Assembly: GCA_041484525.1 (NCBI GenBank)
Contig: JBGPHT010000027.1
Span: forward strand, 1 to 62,940
Source of the DNA: JBGPHT01 sp041484525
GTDB taxonomy: Bacteria > Acidobacteriota > Terriglobia > Bryobacterales > Bryobacteraceae
Direction: 5' to 3'
DNA length: 62,940 nt
The translations under genes and the position numbers were made by a program. This document shows, piece by piece, positions 1 to 7,697 of the stretch. The stretch's first letter is position 1. Every line of letters starts with the position of its first letter. The notes under the pieces are model-generated. The model made no database searches. It had not been told where the DNA came from and saw only the letters and a list, made by a program, of their open reading frames with translations.

Positions 1-145
1 CCCCGCGGCTCGCCGGACGCGCGCCGAACGGCATAACCCACAGTCCATCGCCACTATCCGTATCAGGATTGCCAGAGCCCTGCTGCAACATCTCCCCTGC
101 TGCCCCTTTTGCTGCGCGCGCCGTTTATAACACAGTAGTATTAGG

Positions 146-273
146 AGGCTGCTGAAAAAGTCGGCTTTCCTCTGAAAAACGGCTACACTCGACTATCGGG
201 CTAACCTAGAATCAATGATTTGCGAGGTCGAGTAAGGGCTATTCTCACGGCTAAAGGACTTTTTCAGCAGCCT
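146..273. mobile_element. MITE-like element with perfect 17-bp terminal inverted repeats
   Basis: The left end AGGCTGCTGAAAAAGTC (146-162) is the exact reverse complement of 257-273. The 94-bp interior has no useful reading frame. The end sequence resembles termini seen on many insertion sequences, so this is probably a non-autonomous derivative mobilised by a transposase in trans. I see no convincing target-site duplication. The element ends exactly where recognisable helicase coding sequence stops on the minus strand, which suggests that its insertion broke that gene. Being the paired ends of a larger deleted IS is the alternative. Confidence 0.7.
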
Positions 274-578
274 GCTAGATAACCATGAATGGCTCTTAGC
301 GCCCAGTAGGAATCGAAGCGCGACCCTGTCGTCTTGATTGGCCATGAATGTCAGAAGTGCATGGGCGTATTGGGTTGCATCCGAACCAAGTGCTTCTTCG
401 TGGAAAAAACTGTGGACTGGTACATCTAATACGTTAACGGCATCCCTGATTCCGTAAGCAATCAATCGACGCCCACAGAGGATGATAATGTCGCCAGGGC
501 TATACCCTTTCTCCGTAGTGAGATGTTTGATGTATTCGGCAATTCCTTTCGCCTCTTCCTGAAGCGACCGCCATTGAA
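274..578 (-). pseudogene. UvrD/Rep-type DNA helicase fragment
   Basis: About 100 residues resemble the C-terminal part of superfamily 1 helicases: a stretch beginning QEEAKGIAEYI, then SPGDIIILCGRRLIAYGIRDA, then DRVALRFLLGA. The usual ATPase motifs I-III are absent because only this piece remains. Its 3' side is cut by the inverted-repeat element at 257-273, after which the frame reads only element sequence. Its 5' side fades at about 575-605, where the opposite strand becomes TonB receptor coding sequence. I regard it as a dead remnant left by insertion and deletion. Confidence 0.6.
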
Positions 579-1233
579 TTATAGTAACCGCAATTTCCGG
601 TTGAACTATTCGCCCAGCGCCTTCGACATTCGGCACGTACTGCATATCAGCGGCACCTATGACCTTCCGTTCGGCAAGGGACGGGCGTTCTTGAATCACA
701 ACAGAGCCTTAAACCTGGCGTTTGGCGGTTGGACCATGGGAACCATTACGACCTTCCAGACGGGAACGCCGGTCGTATTGAACGGCGGCTACTTAACAAT
801 CAATCAGAACGACCCCGGAGTGGTATTCCAGAATGGACTTACGGTAGCCGACGTGCAATCGAGCGTTGGCGTATACCATTCGGGCAATCCGTGTAGCTAC
901 TTTATCGATCCGAAGTATCTTTCGTCCAATGGCCAGGCCAAAGCGAGTTATGGCGCTCCGCAGAGCACTGCCGGCCAGTACGGTTACCATCCGTATCTCT
1001 ATGGACCACACTGGTTCGCCAGCGATCTTTCCTTGAACAAGATCTTTCAGATCAACGATCGCTTTCACTTGAACTTTCAGGCAGAGTGCCTAAATGTCTT
1101 GAACCACCCGACCTGGGGCCCCGTCACCAGCGGCGCCAGTTCCGCGAGCGTTCAGGCTTTGAGCTTTGCACAGACGACGGGCGGTCCCACGGGTCCACGC
1201 ATCATCGAACTCCGGGCGAACATCGAGTTCTGA
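579..1233 (+). pseudogene. C-terminal fragment of an Oar-like TonB-dependent receptor
   Basis: The frame ends with a typical outer-membrane barrel terminus (IIELRANIEF, terminal Phe). It contains the block SAFDIRHVLHISGTYDLPFG and FGGWTMGTITTFQTGTPV, which is characteristic of the large carboxypeptidase-regulatory-like TonB receptors abundant in Acidobacteriota. Those proteins are normally about 1000 residues; only about 215 remain here. No signal peptide, plug domain or start belonging to the receptor is present, and the open frame upstream to 523 overlaps helicase sequence on the other strand. It is therefore a truncated gene brought in by rearrangement. The stop at 1231-1233 faces the end of the biosynthetic locus 16 bases away. 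Confidence 0.7.
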
Positions 1234-1249
1234 CAGAGCTGCTCGAATT

Positions 1250-2563
1250 TCATTCGCGGCTGAGCACAGCGGCGGCGATCAGGGCCGCGATCGCGTCGCC
1301 GGGCTTGTTCCCGATGCCGCCGAAATGAAGGCTGGCAAATCCGCACGGATTATCTTTATAGTCATAGCCGAGCACATCGCCCGGGAGTCCCTCGAATCTC
1401 GGGTACAAGTAGCGCTGGCTGGGCAATGCCGACGTCGACCGATCCGCATAGGCGACCGCCACGTATCCTTGTTCCCAAATGTGAAAGATAGTTTTGTGGG
1501 GGGATGCCCGCTCGCCTAATCGGACGAGGCCCCGCACGTCCTCAATGGCGCGCAACCAGTAGAGACCGGCGTTGAAATCCCCCGTGCGCAGCGGACCCGA
1601 ACGGCGGGCTTTGTAGCGCCAGGCGGCGGAGTATTCGTCCGTATAGTCGGAATCGCGCATGTATACCAGATCGTGATCGCGGAATGTCTCCAGGGCATCG
1701 TGGACGGAGTCCAGAACGATGACGTCGTCGTCGAGCATACAGCAGGTTCGCGGCTGGCAGAATAAAGGCACACAGGCCTTGAACACCCACCAGCAACTCG
1801 CACTATCGCGGCGCCAGCGGCGCCCCGCGAACCGTTCAACCTCGTCGAGCACGTCCGACGTCGGCACGATGCGCACGAATGGCAGCAGCCGCTCCAGGGT
1901 CAGGCGCGCTTCCGGAGTCCATTGATGTTCTCCGTAGATGAGAACCTGCTCGGGCGCGTAGCCGTTCAGAATCATGCTGTAGATCGAAAGAGCGCCGCGC
2001 ACGGGATTCTGGCCGTTGGTCATCATCTTGAGCGCGGGACCCTCGGGCGCAGCCAGACGGCGGCGGATCGCATCGAGATACGGCAACAGGCTCGCCGCAT
2101 TGTCCAGCGGCGCTGTGGGGACTAGCATCGCTTTCCAGACCCAGTCGCCGATATCCTGCCATTGCGCGAATTCGAGTAGGTCGCCTCGGCGCACGGGGAT
2201 CTCGTGCGGCGTGAGCGGATGGGCGGTCCGGTCTTCATGCAGGATCTCACCGCGGCGCCGCACCACCGAGCCGTCATCATCCCAAAACTGGAGGACGCCA
2301 TCCTCTTCCACGCGGATGCGGAAAACCACGTGGAATCCGCGCATCTCTCCACCTTTAATGAAGGTGAGAAAACCGCCGCGGAAGACGTCCCGCCAATCGA
2401 TCGTCAGGCGCAACCGCCCGTCCGCGTCTTCCCAGGTACGCTGCGGCAGGGTGGGCATCGGTTTGGCGTCCCATTCCGGCGCAGACTGCCAGATGCCGCC
2501 CGACGACACGACCGGACGCGGCCAGGCGCAGGTGATCACATCGAACGGGAGCTTCCAGTTCAT
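1250..2563 (-). CDS. GT-A-like glycosyltransferase with N-terminal beta-rich domain
   Basis: Residues 170-437 look like a nucleotide-sugar transferase of the GT-A fold. There is a metal-binding aspartate cluster in LDDDVIVLDSV and a later FNAGLYWLRAI segment of the kind that shapes the acceptor pocket in GT8-like enzymes. The first 165 residues form a separate, tryptophan-rich, probably beta-sheet domain that I do not recognise. The gene begins 8 bp after the previous one ends and is the last gene of the long minus-strand locus. It presumably adds one sugar to the cluster product. Donor and acceptor are unknown, and the family assignment is by motif only. Confidence 0.6.
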   Translation of the reverse strand: MNWKLPFDVITCAWPRPVVSSGGIWQSAPEWDAKPMPTLPQRTWEDADGRLRLTIDWRDVFRGGFLTFIKGGEMRGFHVVFRIRVEEDGVLQFWDDDGSVVRRRGEILHEDRTAHPLTPHEIPVRRGDLLEFAQWQDIGDWVWKAMLVPTAPLDNAASLLPYLDAIRRRLAAPEGPALKMMTNGQNPVRGALSIYSMILNGYAPEQVLIYGEHQWTPEARLTLERLLPFVRIVPTSDVLDEVERFAGRRWRRDSASCWWVFKACVPLFCQPRTCCMLDDDVIVLDSVHDALETFRDHDLVYMRDSDYTDEYSAAWRYKARRSGPLRTGDFNAGLYWLRAIEDVRGLVRLGERASPHKTIFHIWEQGYVAVAYADRSTSALPSQRYLYPRFEGLPGDVLGYDYKDNPCGFASLHFGGIGNKPGDAIAALIAAAVLSRE

Positions 2564-2571
2564 CGTCTATT

Positions 2572-4170
2572 TCATCCTCTACGTGATTTGTCCGGTAAGA
2601 AGCGATCGAACAGACGCCCGATGCGCGCCCGCCACAACTGCGGAGCGGAAACCAATCCCGAGGCCGCGGTCAGGCTCTCGAGTTCTTTGTACTGCAAGAG
2701 TCCGACCGGGCAAGCAGCCATGGTAGTCCGGCGCAGCCGGCGATCCGTAGCAGCGGCCGATGCCACGCGCCAAACACTCTTCGCGATCCCGTACCGGCTG
2801 CACGCCAGGCACCTCGTATCATTGCGCGCGACACCCGCGGCCAACAGATCCTGGCCGGCCGATTCCGCCGCCGGCCCCGCCACACTGCGCAGAACACGAA
2901 GGTACTGCTGCCGCGATGGAAAGTCGAGCGAGGGCGGGTCAAGCGTGCGATCGCTCGCGCCCGCATGGCGTTCGAGCGTATCGCGGCAGATGGACTCGAG
3001 CTGTGCGGCGAGACCGTCGGCGCCGAATCTCTGCGTCGCGTCAAGCTTCGCGCTTTGTCCCAACGCGATTCTGAATGGAGTGTCGTCCATCAGCCGCAGT
3101 ATCCAACCGGCCATCTGCGCCGCCCAACGTTCGGCGTTGGCGCCATCGAGCAGGATGCCGTTCTTCTCGTGAACGACAATGTCGCGCAAACCGCCCACCG
3201 GCGAGGCGATCACCGGGAGGCCCATCGCCATGGCTTCCGTACACATCATGCCGAAGGGCTCATAGCGGGATGGCATCAGCAGCATGTCGCCGGCGTGCAG
3301 AATGCTGGCCAGCGCTCCGGCGTCTGGAATCCATCCGGCCCGCGTCACCCTCGAACCGAGCCTCAAGAAATAGTGCTCGTTCGAATGTCCGAGCAGCACG
3401 AGCCTCAAATCCGCGCGTTTCGCGGCCGCGATTCGAAAGGCATCGCGCACGACGTCCGGACCTTTGGTCCAGTCGTCGATGCGCCCTCCGAACATCAACA
3501 GAGTTTCGTTCATGTTCGACAGACGGCCCTTCCAGGACTCATCCACGGTTGCCGCCGCCAGCCGCGGATCTACGGGATTCGGCAGCACGTACACATGCCG
3601 TGCGCGAAACAATCGTTCAACAATCGCGGCCTCTTCGGTGGAAAGACAAACTACGGCGGAAGCCAGCCGCGCGGCGAAACATTGCGACCGTTCCTTGTGT
3701 TGGTGCGGGAACAAGGCGGAAGGATGCCGGAAAGCGCGAATGAAGCGATCCGGCTCGCGGGCAACATGTTCTTCGAGGAACTGGAAAAAGACTACGACCG
3801 GAATACCGAACTGTCTGCGCAACTCATACTCGACAAGAAAGTAATAGGAAAGGAAGCCGCCCACATCGAGAATCACGTCGACTTCTGCCAGCGGGATGGT
3901 GGTCCGGATGTAGTCCAGAATACCCTGCGAGGCTGCATTTTCTTCGGTGCGGGTCCCCGCCACTGGGGGCCGCAATCGCAAGGGCACGCGATGAACTTCC
4001 ACGCCGTCGATCGTCTCCGTGAGCAGGGTGTTGTGAGGGCAGACGATGCGAACCGTGTGGCCGCGCCGCGCCAGGGCCGCCGCATACAGATGCGCGCATT
4101 TGCCCGCGCCGCCCGGATGGAGCGGATAGGTAGGCTCACTGAGAATCAGAATGCCGAGCGGCTTCAGCAT
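2572..4170 (-). CDS. GT4 family glycosyltransferase
   Basis: A retaining GT-B enzyme of 532 residues. The N-terminal lobe starts with the glycine-rich donor/acceptor loop LHPGGAGKCAHLYAAAL and the LARRGHTVRIVCP strand. The C-terminal lobe has LPNPVDPRL, GRIDDWTKGPD and the EX7E catalytic region in PSRYEPFGMMCTEAMAMG, followed by GLPVIASPVGG. About 130 extra residues after the GT fold (from about 400) contain several cysteines and are not recognised. The start overlaps the preceding gene by 35 bp. It is likely cytoplasmic and probably transfers a sugar from an NDP donor onto the growing glycolipid. Confidence 0.85.
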   Translation of the reverse strand: MLKPLGILILSEPTYPLHPGGAGKCAHLYAAALARRGHTVRIVCPHNTLLTETIDGVEVHRVPLRLRPPVAGTRTEENAASQGILDYIRTTIPLAEVDVILDVGGFLSYYFLVEYELRRQFGIPVVVFFQFLEEHVAREPDRFIRAFRHPSALFPHQHKERSQCFAARLASAVVCLSTEEAAIVERLFRARHVYVLPNPVDPRLAAATVDESWKGRLSNMNETLLMFGGRIDDWTKGPDVVRDAFRIAAAKRADLRLVLLGHSNEHYFLRLGSRVTRAGWIPDAGALASILHAGDMLLMPSRYEPFGMMCTEAMAMGLPVIASPVGGLRDIVVHEKNGILLDGANAERWAAQMAGWILRLMDDTPFRIALGQSAKLDATQRFGADGLAAQLESICRDTLERHAGASDRTLDPPSLDFPSRQQYLRVLRSVAGPAAESAGQDLLAAGVARNDTRCLACSRYGIAKSVWRVASAAATDRRLRRTTMAACPVGLLQYKELESLTAASGLVSAPQLWRARIGRLFDRFLPDKSRRG

Positions 4171-5206
4171 GATTTCCGAATGCTTTCGAACCTCGAATCA
4201 GTGCCTCCAAACGGCCAGCAGTGTATCCGACCGGGTCGGGCAGGTCGGCGCATACTCTGTCCCACGGCAGTGGCGTTGGCTTTTCCACCCACTCGCGAAT
4301 CTTGGGTAGCGCCTTCGCCAAGTGTGCTTCCGTCCAAACCAGGCGCACGTAGGGACGCAGGTACGACGGCAGCAGGAATGAGCGCACGCCGGCGTCGTAC
4401 ATCTGGCAAACGATGGGAGCGCCCAGCACCAGGCTTTCGACAATCTGCTGGAAACCGGCCTTGCCGATGAGAAGTTTCGCGCGCGCAAAAGACGCGAACA
4501 GGTTACGGTCCGCCGCCACGGAAATGTAGCTGACGTCATGCGGAAGTGCCTCGAACGGGAGGTCCCTCATCAACTCTTCCGCTTCATCCGTCAAGAAGAC
4601 CTCGACGCGCTGGTTGGGCGGCAACCGCTTCAAGAGGTCGCATGCCATGACCAACGTTTGGCGATCGTAGCCCATGACGCAGATGCGGTCGCGTGGAGCG
4701 CCCCCGGCATCCCGCGGAACAGAAACCAGGGGAGGGGCCACCTCGAACCGCCAGCCTGTATAGCCGGGGCGACCATTGTGCGTCAGCCCGAGGAAGAGCC
4801 AGCGTCGAATGCGCCGATAACCCAACGAGGTAAGGGCGGCGAGCCACGAACCGGAGTAGTTATCGATGCCGATCTGATTCGTCGTCACCAGCCGGGCCGT
4901 GCGGTAGGCCCGGAGCATGCTTCCCCCCACGGGGCATTCGCCGAAAACTACGGAGTCGGGCCGCAGCGTCCGGAAGTAGTCCGTCATCTCGGCGGCGATC
5001 CTGTCTCCATCGATCGTGCGGATGGTCAGGCGCGGCTCGACTCTCCGGAATACGGGATCGTCCACCGGCTTCGGACCAAAATGCAATAAGTGGATGTCCA
5101 GATCGTCGCTCATTCGATCGATGAGCCGGAGACAACGCTTCATCACGCCGATCTGCCCGACGGGCCAGATCCGGTAATAGGTCACGAACAACACACGCCG
5201 CGCCAT
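4136..5206 (-). CDS. GT-B glycosyltransferase, paralogue group of three in the locus
   Basis: The chosen ATG at 5206 shares one base with the stop of the deacetylase gene (TGATG). It gives a 356-residue protein beginning MARRVLFVTYY; a longer frame upstream lies inside the deacetylase gene. The middle motif SVVFGECPVGGSMLRAYR and the C-terminal LLIGKAGFQQIVESLVLGAP recur in two other proteins of this locus (20133-21287 and 30878-32308). The second motif corresponds to the UDP-sugar-binding G-x-G/E-x7-G-x-P region of GT28/MurG-like enzymes. This predicts an inverting GT-B transferase, possibly acting on a lipid acceptor. Substrate not deducible. Confidence 0.65.
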   Translation of the reverse strand: MARRVLFVTYYRIWPVGQIGVMKRCLRLIDRMSDDLDIHLLHFGPKPVDDPVFRRVEPRLTIRTIDGDRIAAEMTDYFRTLRPDSVVFGECPVGGSMLRAYRTARLVTTNQIGIDNYSGSWLAALTSLGYRRIRRWLFLGLTHNGRPGYTGWRFEVAPPLVSVPRDAGGAPRDRICVMGYDRQTLVMACDLLKRLPPNQRVEVFLTDEAEELMRDLPFEALPHDVSYISVAADRNLFASFARAKLLIGKAGFQQIVESLVLGAPIVCQMYDAGVRSFLLPSYLRPYVRLVWTEAHLAKALPKIREWVEKPTPLPWDRVCADLPDPVGYTAGRLEALIRGSKAFGNHAEAARHSDSQ

Positions 5207-5874
5207 CAGGCGTTTCCACTCGCTCGCAGCTTCCCGAGTAGCAGCCGGCCGGGCTCGCCAAGGCGCAGCGCCTGGAACGCTTCCGCGAACTCCCAATTTG
5301 CCTGGAAGCCCCGCCACCTGGCCAATGACAGAAGCAAATCGGGAGATCTCATAGCGCGCACCTGCGATGCATGCAAACGGTACGCGGCGAGTTTCCGCTC
5401 CACGTCGATCGGGAAAAACACAGTGGGCTGAAAAGCATGATTACGCAGGATGTCTTCGCCGCGCGGCCAGGCAGTGACCTGGATTTCCTCATACAACAAC
5501 ACATTGCGCGGGAAATGGTTCACGTCATGCGGCCGCAGGGCAGTAAGTGCGGCTTCAAAGACGGCGCGGTGGTCCTGGTTGTAGCTCGGGTATGGAAGAA
5601 ACACCGTGGACGGAAGGTGCCGGCTCATGAGCTCCTCGAATTGGCTCACCAGGCCGGGCACGCGGTAGTCGTTCACCACGTTCGATAGGTCCACCGAGAA
5701 CGAGAAGCCGAGGAACTCCGCGCACCGGCGAGCTTCCTCGAGACGTTCCTCGCGGCTCACCACCCGAAATTCCTCTGCGCCGCAATAATGAACGTGAAAC
5801 CGCTCGTCGAGAATCCCGCCGCAGCCGAGAACTTCGTCATCCACATGGGGGGCAATCACCAGGAACTCGGCCAT
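5206..5874 (-). CDS. PIG-L family N-acetylsugar deacetylase
   Basis: A 222-residue LmbE/PIG-L protein. The zinc-binding and catalytic motif PHVDDEVLGCGG lies at residues 9-20 and the second metal-binding motif YNQDHR near residue 118, as in MshB- and BshB-type deacetylases that remove acetyl groups from N-acetylglucosaminyl conjugates. It sits between an epimerase and a glycosyltransferase, with translationally coupled ends. The simplest role is deacetylation of a GlcNAc residue placed on the product by one of the cluster glycosyltransferases, exposing an amine that may be acylated or carbamoylated later. Confidence 0.88.
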   Translation of the reverse strand: MAEFLVIAPHVDDEVLGCGGILDERFHVHYCGAEEFRVVSREERLEEARRCAEFLGFSFSVDLSNVVNDYRVPGLVSQFEELMSRHLPSTVFLPYPSYNQDHRAVFEAALTALRPHDVNHFPRNVLLYEEIQVTAWPRGEDILRNHAFQPTVFFPIDVERKLAAYRLHASQVRAMRSPDLLLSLARWRGFQANWEFAEAFQALRLGEPGRLLLGKLRASGNA

Positions 5875-5882
5875 AGACCGAA

Positions 5883-6890
5883 TTAGAATCCCCTCAGCCG
5901 GTGCAGAATCTCTACGGGAAGCGCTCGCATGTAAGCTACGCTGTCGATGACCGTCTGGCGGCGCGGGATCCTGGGGTGCCAGCCCAGTTCGTCGCGGGCC
6001 CGCGTTGCGTCGGGAATTTTTTCCTGCGCCTCCTCGTAGAAGGGTCCGTAGATCGAGCGGCCATCGACCGGCCGGATCTCGCTCGTCGAGCCGGTGATTT
6101 CCTTGACTTCATGCGCCAGATCGAGGATGGTGCACAAGTTATCCAGATTCCCCAGGTTATACACTTGACCTGACTTGCCGGACCGGGAGACGCACATCAA
6201 TCCGGCGGCGATGTCGCGCACATCGGTGAACGCGCGGCGCTGCTTGCCATCGCCGAAGACCGTGATCGGCACGGAGGCCAGCGCCATCCCGACAAAACGC
6301 GGCAGCACAAAACCTCCGATGCCTGACTGGCGCGGCCCCGCGACATTGAAGGGCCGCACCACGCGAACGTCCAAGCCGCGCATGCGCGACAGGTTTAACA
6401 ATGCAATCTCGGCCGCCAGCTTGCCGGCCGCATATTCAGCGCGCGCGGAGACGGCGGCCGAGACGCGGCCGGGCATTTCTTCCCGGCAATAACCGTCCGA
6501 GCCGCCTCCGTATACTTCGCTGGAAGACACGAACACCAGCCGCGCGCCGCACTCGATAGCGACCTCGGCCATCCGCAAAGCATCCCCCAGAATCGAGCTG
6601 GCGATCTGGCCGGAATGGGGCAGTATCCCGGCCGGTCCCACCAGCGACGCCAAGTGAAAGATCTCGTCATACTTGGGATGGCCGAGACCGTTGGATTGAT
6701 CTTTGAGGTCCTGGATCGAATACGTAAAGTCGCCGCCGGTTGGCAGTTCCGCCAACAGGCGATCCAGAGGCAGCGGACTGCTGCTCAGGTTGTCGGCTAC
6801 GTGTACGTGGTTGCCCGGGCAGGAAAGCAAAAGTTCCAGGAGGTGTCCCCCGAGGAAACCAAACCCGCCAGTAATCAGGACACGTCTCAC
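5883..6890 (-). CDS. NAD-dependent sugar epimerase/dehydratase (extended SDR)
   Basis: 335 residues. The NAD-binding Rossmann motif GGFGFLG is at residues 8-14, a serine-rich VSSSEVYGG segment precedes the catalytic pair in EYAAGK (YxxxK), and RPFNVAGPRQ follows, as in GalE/UDP-glucuronate decarboxylase-like enzymes. Translation probably begins at GTG (6890), five bases after GAGAGG. It likely modifies a nucleotide sugar (epimerisation, dehydration or decarboxylation) to feed the neighbouring glycosyltransferases. Motifs do not discriminate among these reactions, so no symbol is assigned. Confidence 0.85.
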   Translation of the reverse strand: MRRVLITGGFGFLGGHLLELLLSCPGNHVHVADNLSSSPLPLDRLLAELPTGGDFTYSIQDLKDQSNGLGHPKYDEIFHLASLVGPAGILPHSGQIASSILGDALRMAEVAIECGARLVFVSSSEVYGGGSDGYCREEMPGRVSAAVSARAEYAAGKLAAEIALLNLSRMRGLDVRVVRPFNVAGPRQSGIGGFVLPRFVGMALASVPITVFGDGKQRRAFTDVRDIAAGLMCVSRSGKSGQVYNLGNLDNLCTILDLAHEVKEITGSTSEIRPVDGRSIYGPFYEEAQEKIPDATRARDELGWHPRIPRRQTVIDSVAYMRALPVEILHRLRGF

Positions 6891-6964
6891 CCAGTCCTCT
6901 CAGATGCGCAGTGCCCGGCTAGCGTCGCCGAGTACTTAAGGCGACCGGGCGCGGAGCGCGATTT

Positions 6965-7615
6965 TTACTGGCGGTTAATCGTGACGGGGAGGTTCGACCC
7001 CATCATGGTCAAAGTACCGGGCACGGAGTTAGGTCCGGAGAATTTCCCGACGAACGTCGCCGGTAACCCCGCCGGGCTCGCACTCAACGAAACGGCCGGG
7101 TAGTTGTTAGTGCCCGTGACCGGATACTGGCCGGAGAAGCCCGTGATGGTGACGTTACCGGTGACGTTGTTGCCGGTCTGCGTCAGGTTCAGTGTAACCG
7201 TGATGCCGGAGGAGTATCCCACCCACTGCCCGGTCATCGACGGCGTGAGCACGACACCAAGCTGCAGATCTCTCCGGATGTGATCTTCGTCGACATCCAG
7301 ATGAACGATCTTCCCGTCGCGCAGGGTCGCGACGACGGAACCGCCCCATTGCGCGGCCTTTCCCGTGGGTTGCTTACCTTCGAACAGCCCTTTGTGAGTG
7401 CCGGTGGCTGTATAAGAAAACACCACCATGTCGCCGGTAGAAACAATGTGGTCGATTTTATAGTGAAGGTCTGGGAATCCAGCGCGATTTTCTTTGATCG
7501 CCTGACTAAGCGTTTCCTGAAGGTCCGCCGAAAAGTATTTAGCAATACTATTGGCGTCCCCTTTGTTTAAGGTCTCCTCGAGACCCTTTTGGACGAGATC
7601 GGTCTCAGCCGACAT
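6965..7615 (-). CDS. SnoaL-like (NTF2 fold) domain fused to a beta-rich domain
   Basis: Residues 1-120 resemble SnoaL-like polyketide cyclase/ester cyclase proteins: an N-terminal helix pair, AGFPDLHYKIDHIV, then GDMVVFSYTATGTHKG. Residues 125-216 form a second, Thr/Asn/Gly-rich beta domain (GQWVGYSSGITVTLNLTQTG) of a type found in secreted proteins, although no signal peptide is visible. AAAGGAG, eight bases upstream of ATG, is the clearest Shine-Dalgarno in the locus, and a sigma70-like promoter lies just upstream. The fold is often a small-molecule binding or cyclising scaffold; catalytic activity cannot be claimed. Confidence 0.65.
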   Translation of the reverse strand: MSAETDLVQKGLEETLNKGDANSIAKYFSADLQETLSQAIKENRAGFPDLHYKIDHIVSTGDMVVFSYTATGTHKGLFEGKQPTGKAAQWGGSVVATLRDGKIVHLDVDEDHIRRDLQLGVVLTPSMTGQWVGYSSGITVTLNLTQTGNNVTGNVTITGFSGQYPVTGTNNYPAVSLSASPAGLPATFVGKFSGPNSVPGTLTMMGSNLPVTINRQ

Positions 7616-7653
7616 TGGTTGCTCCTTTCATGAAAAAGCGGGGCACGTGGTTT

Positions 7654-7697
7654 GAGGAATTGATAGTAACCACTCGGTAGAATATTCTCAATTCCTC
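7654..7697. repeat. 10-bp perfect inverted repeat around the internal promoter
   Basis: GAGGAATTGA at 7654-7663 is the exact reverse complement of TCAATTCCTC at 7688-7697, with a 24-bp centre. One arm overlaps the stop codon of the radical SAM gene and the -35 hexamer; the other touches the -10 hexamer. This placement fits an operator dyad or a hairpin between transcripts. It lacks the run of T expected of a standard intrinsic terminator. Confidence 0.55.
7663..7691 (-). promoter_or_regulatory. putative sigma70 promoter for the SnoaL-epimerase-glycosyltransferase segment
   Basis: On the minus strand TTGAGA (7691-7686) and TACTAT (7668-7663) are separated by exactly 17 bp. Transcription would begin near 7656, leaving a leader of about 40 nt that contains the strong AAAGGAG ribosome binding site of the gene starting at 7615. 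The gap of 72 bp here is one of the few breaks in an otherwise tightly packed locus. Confidence 0.5.

Noticed and set aside
2965..4470. Long plus-strand open frame of 501 codons opposite two glycosyltransferase genes
   Set aside because: It is antisense to clear GT4 and GT-B coding sequence, has no domain of its own, and long antisense frames are expected at this GC content. Similar frames at 9057-10154, 20190-21590 and 48838-49902 were dropped for the same reason.
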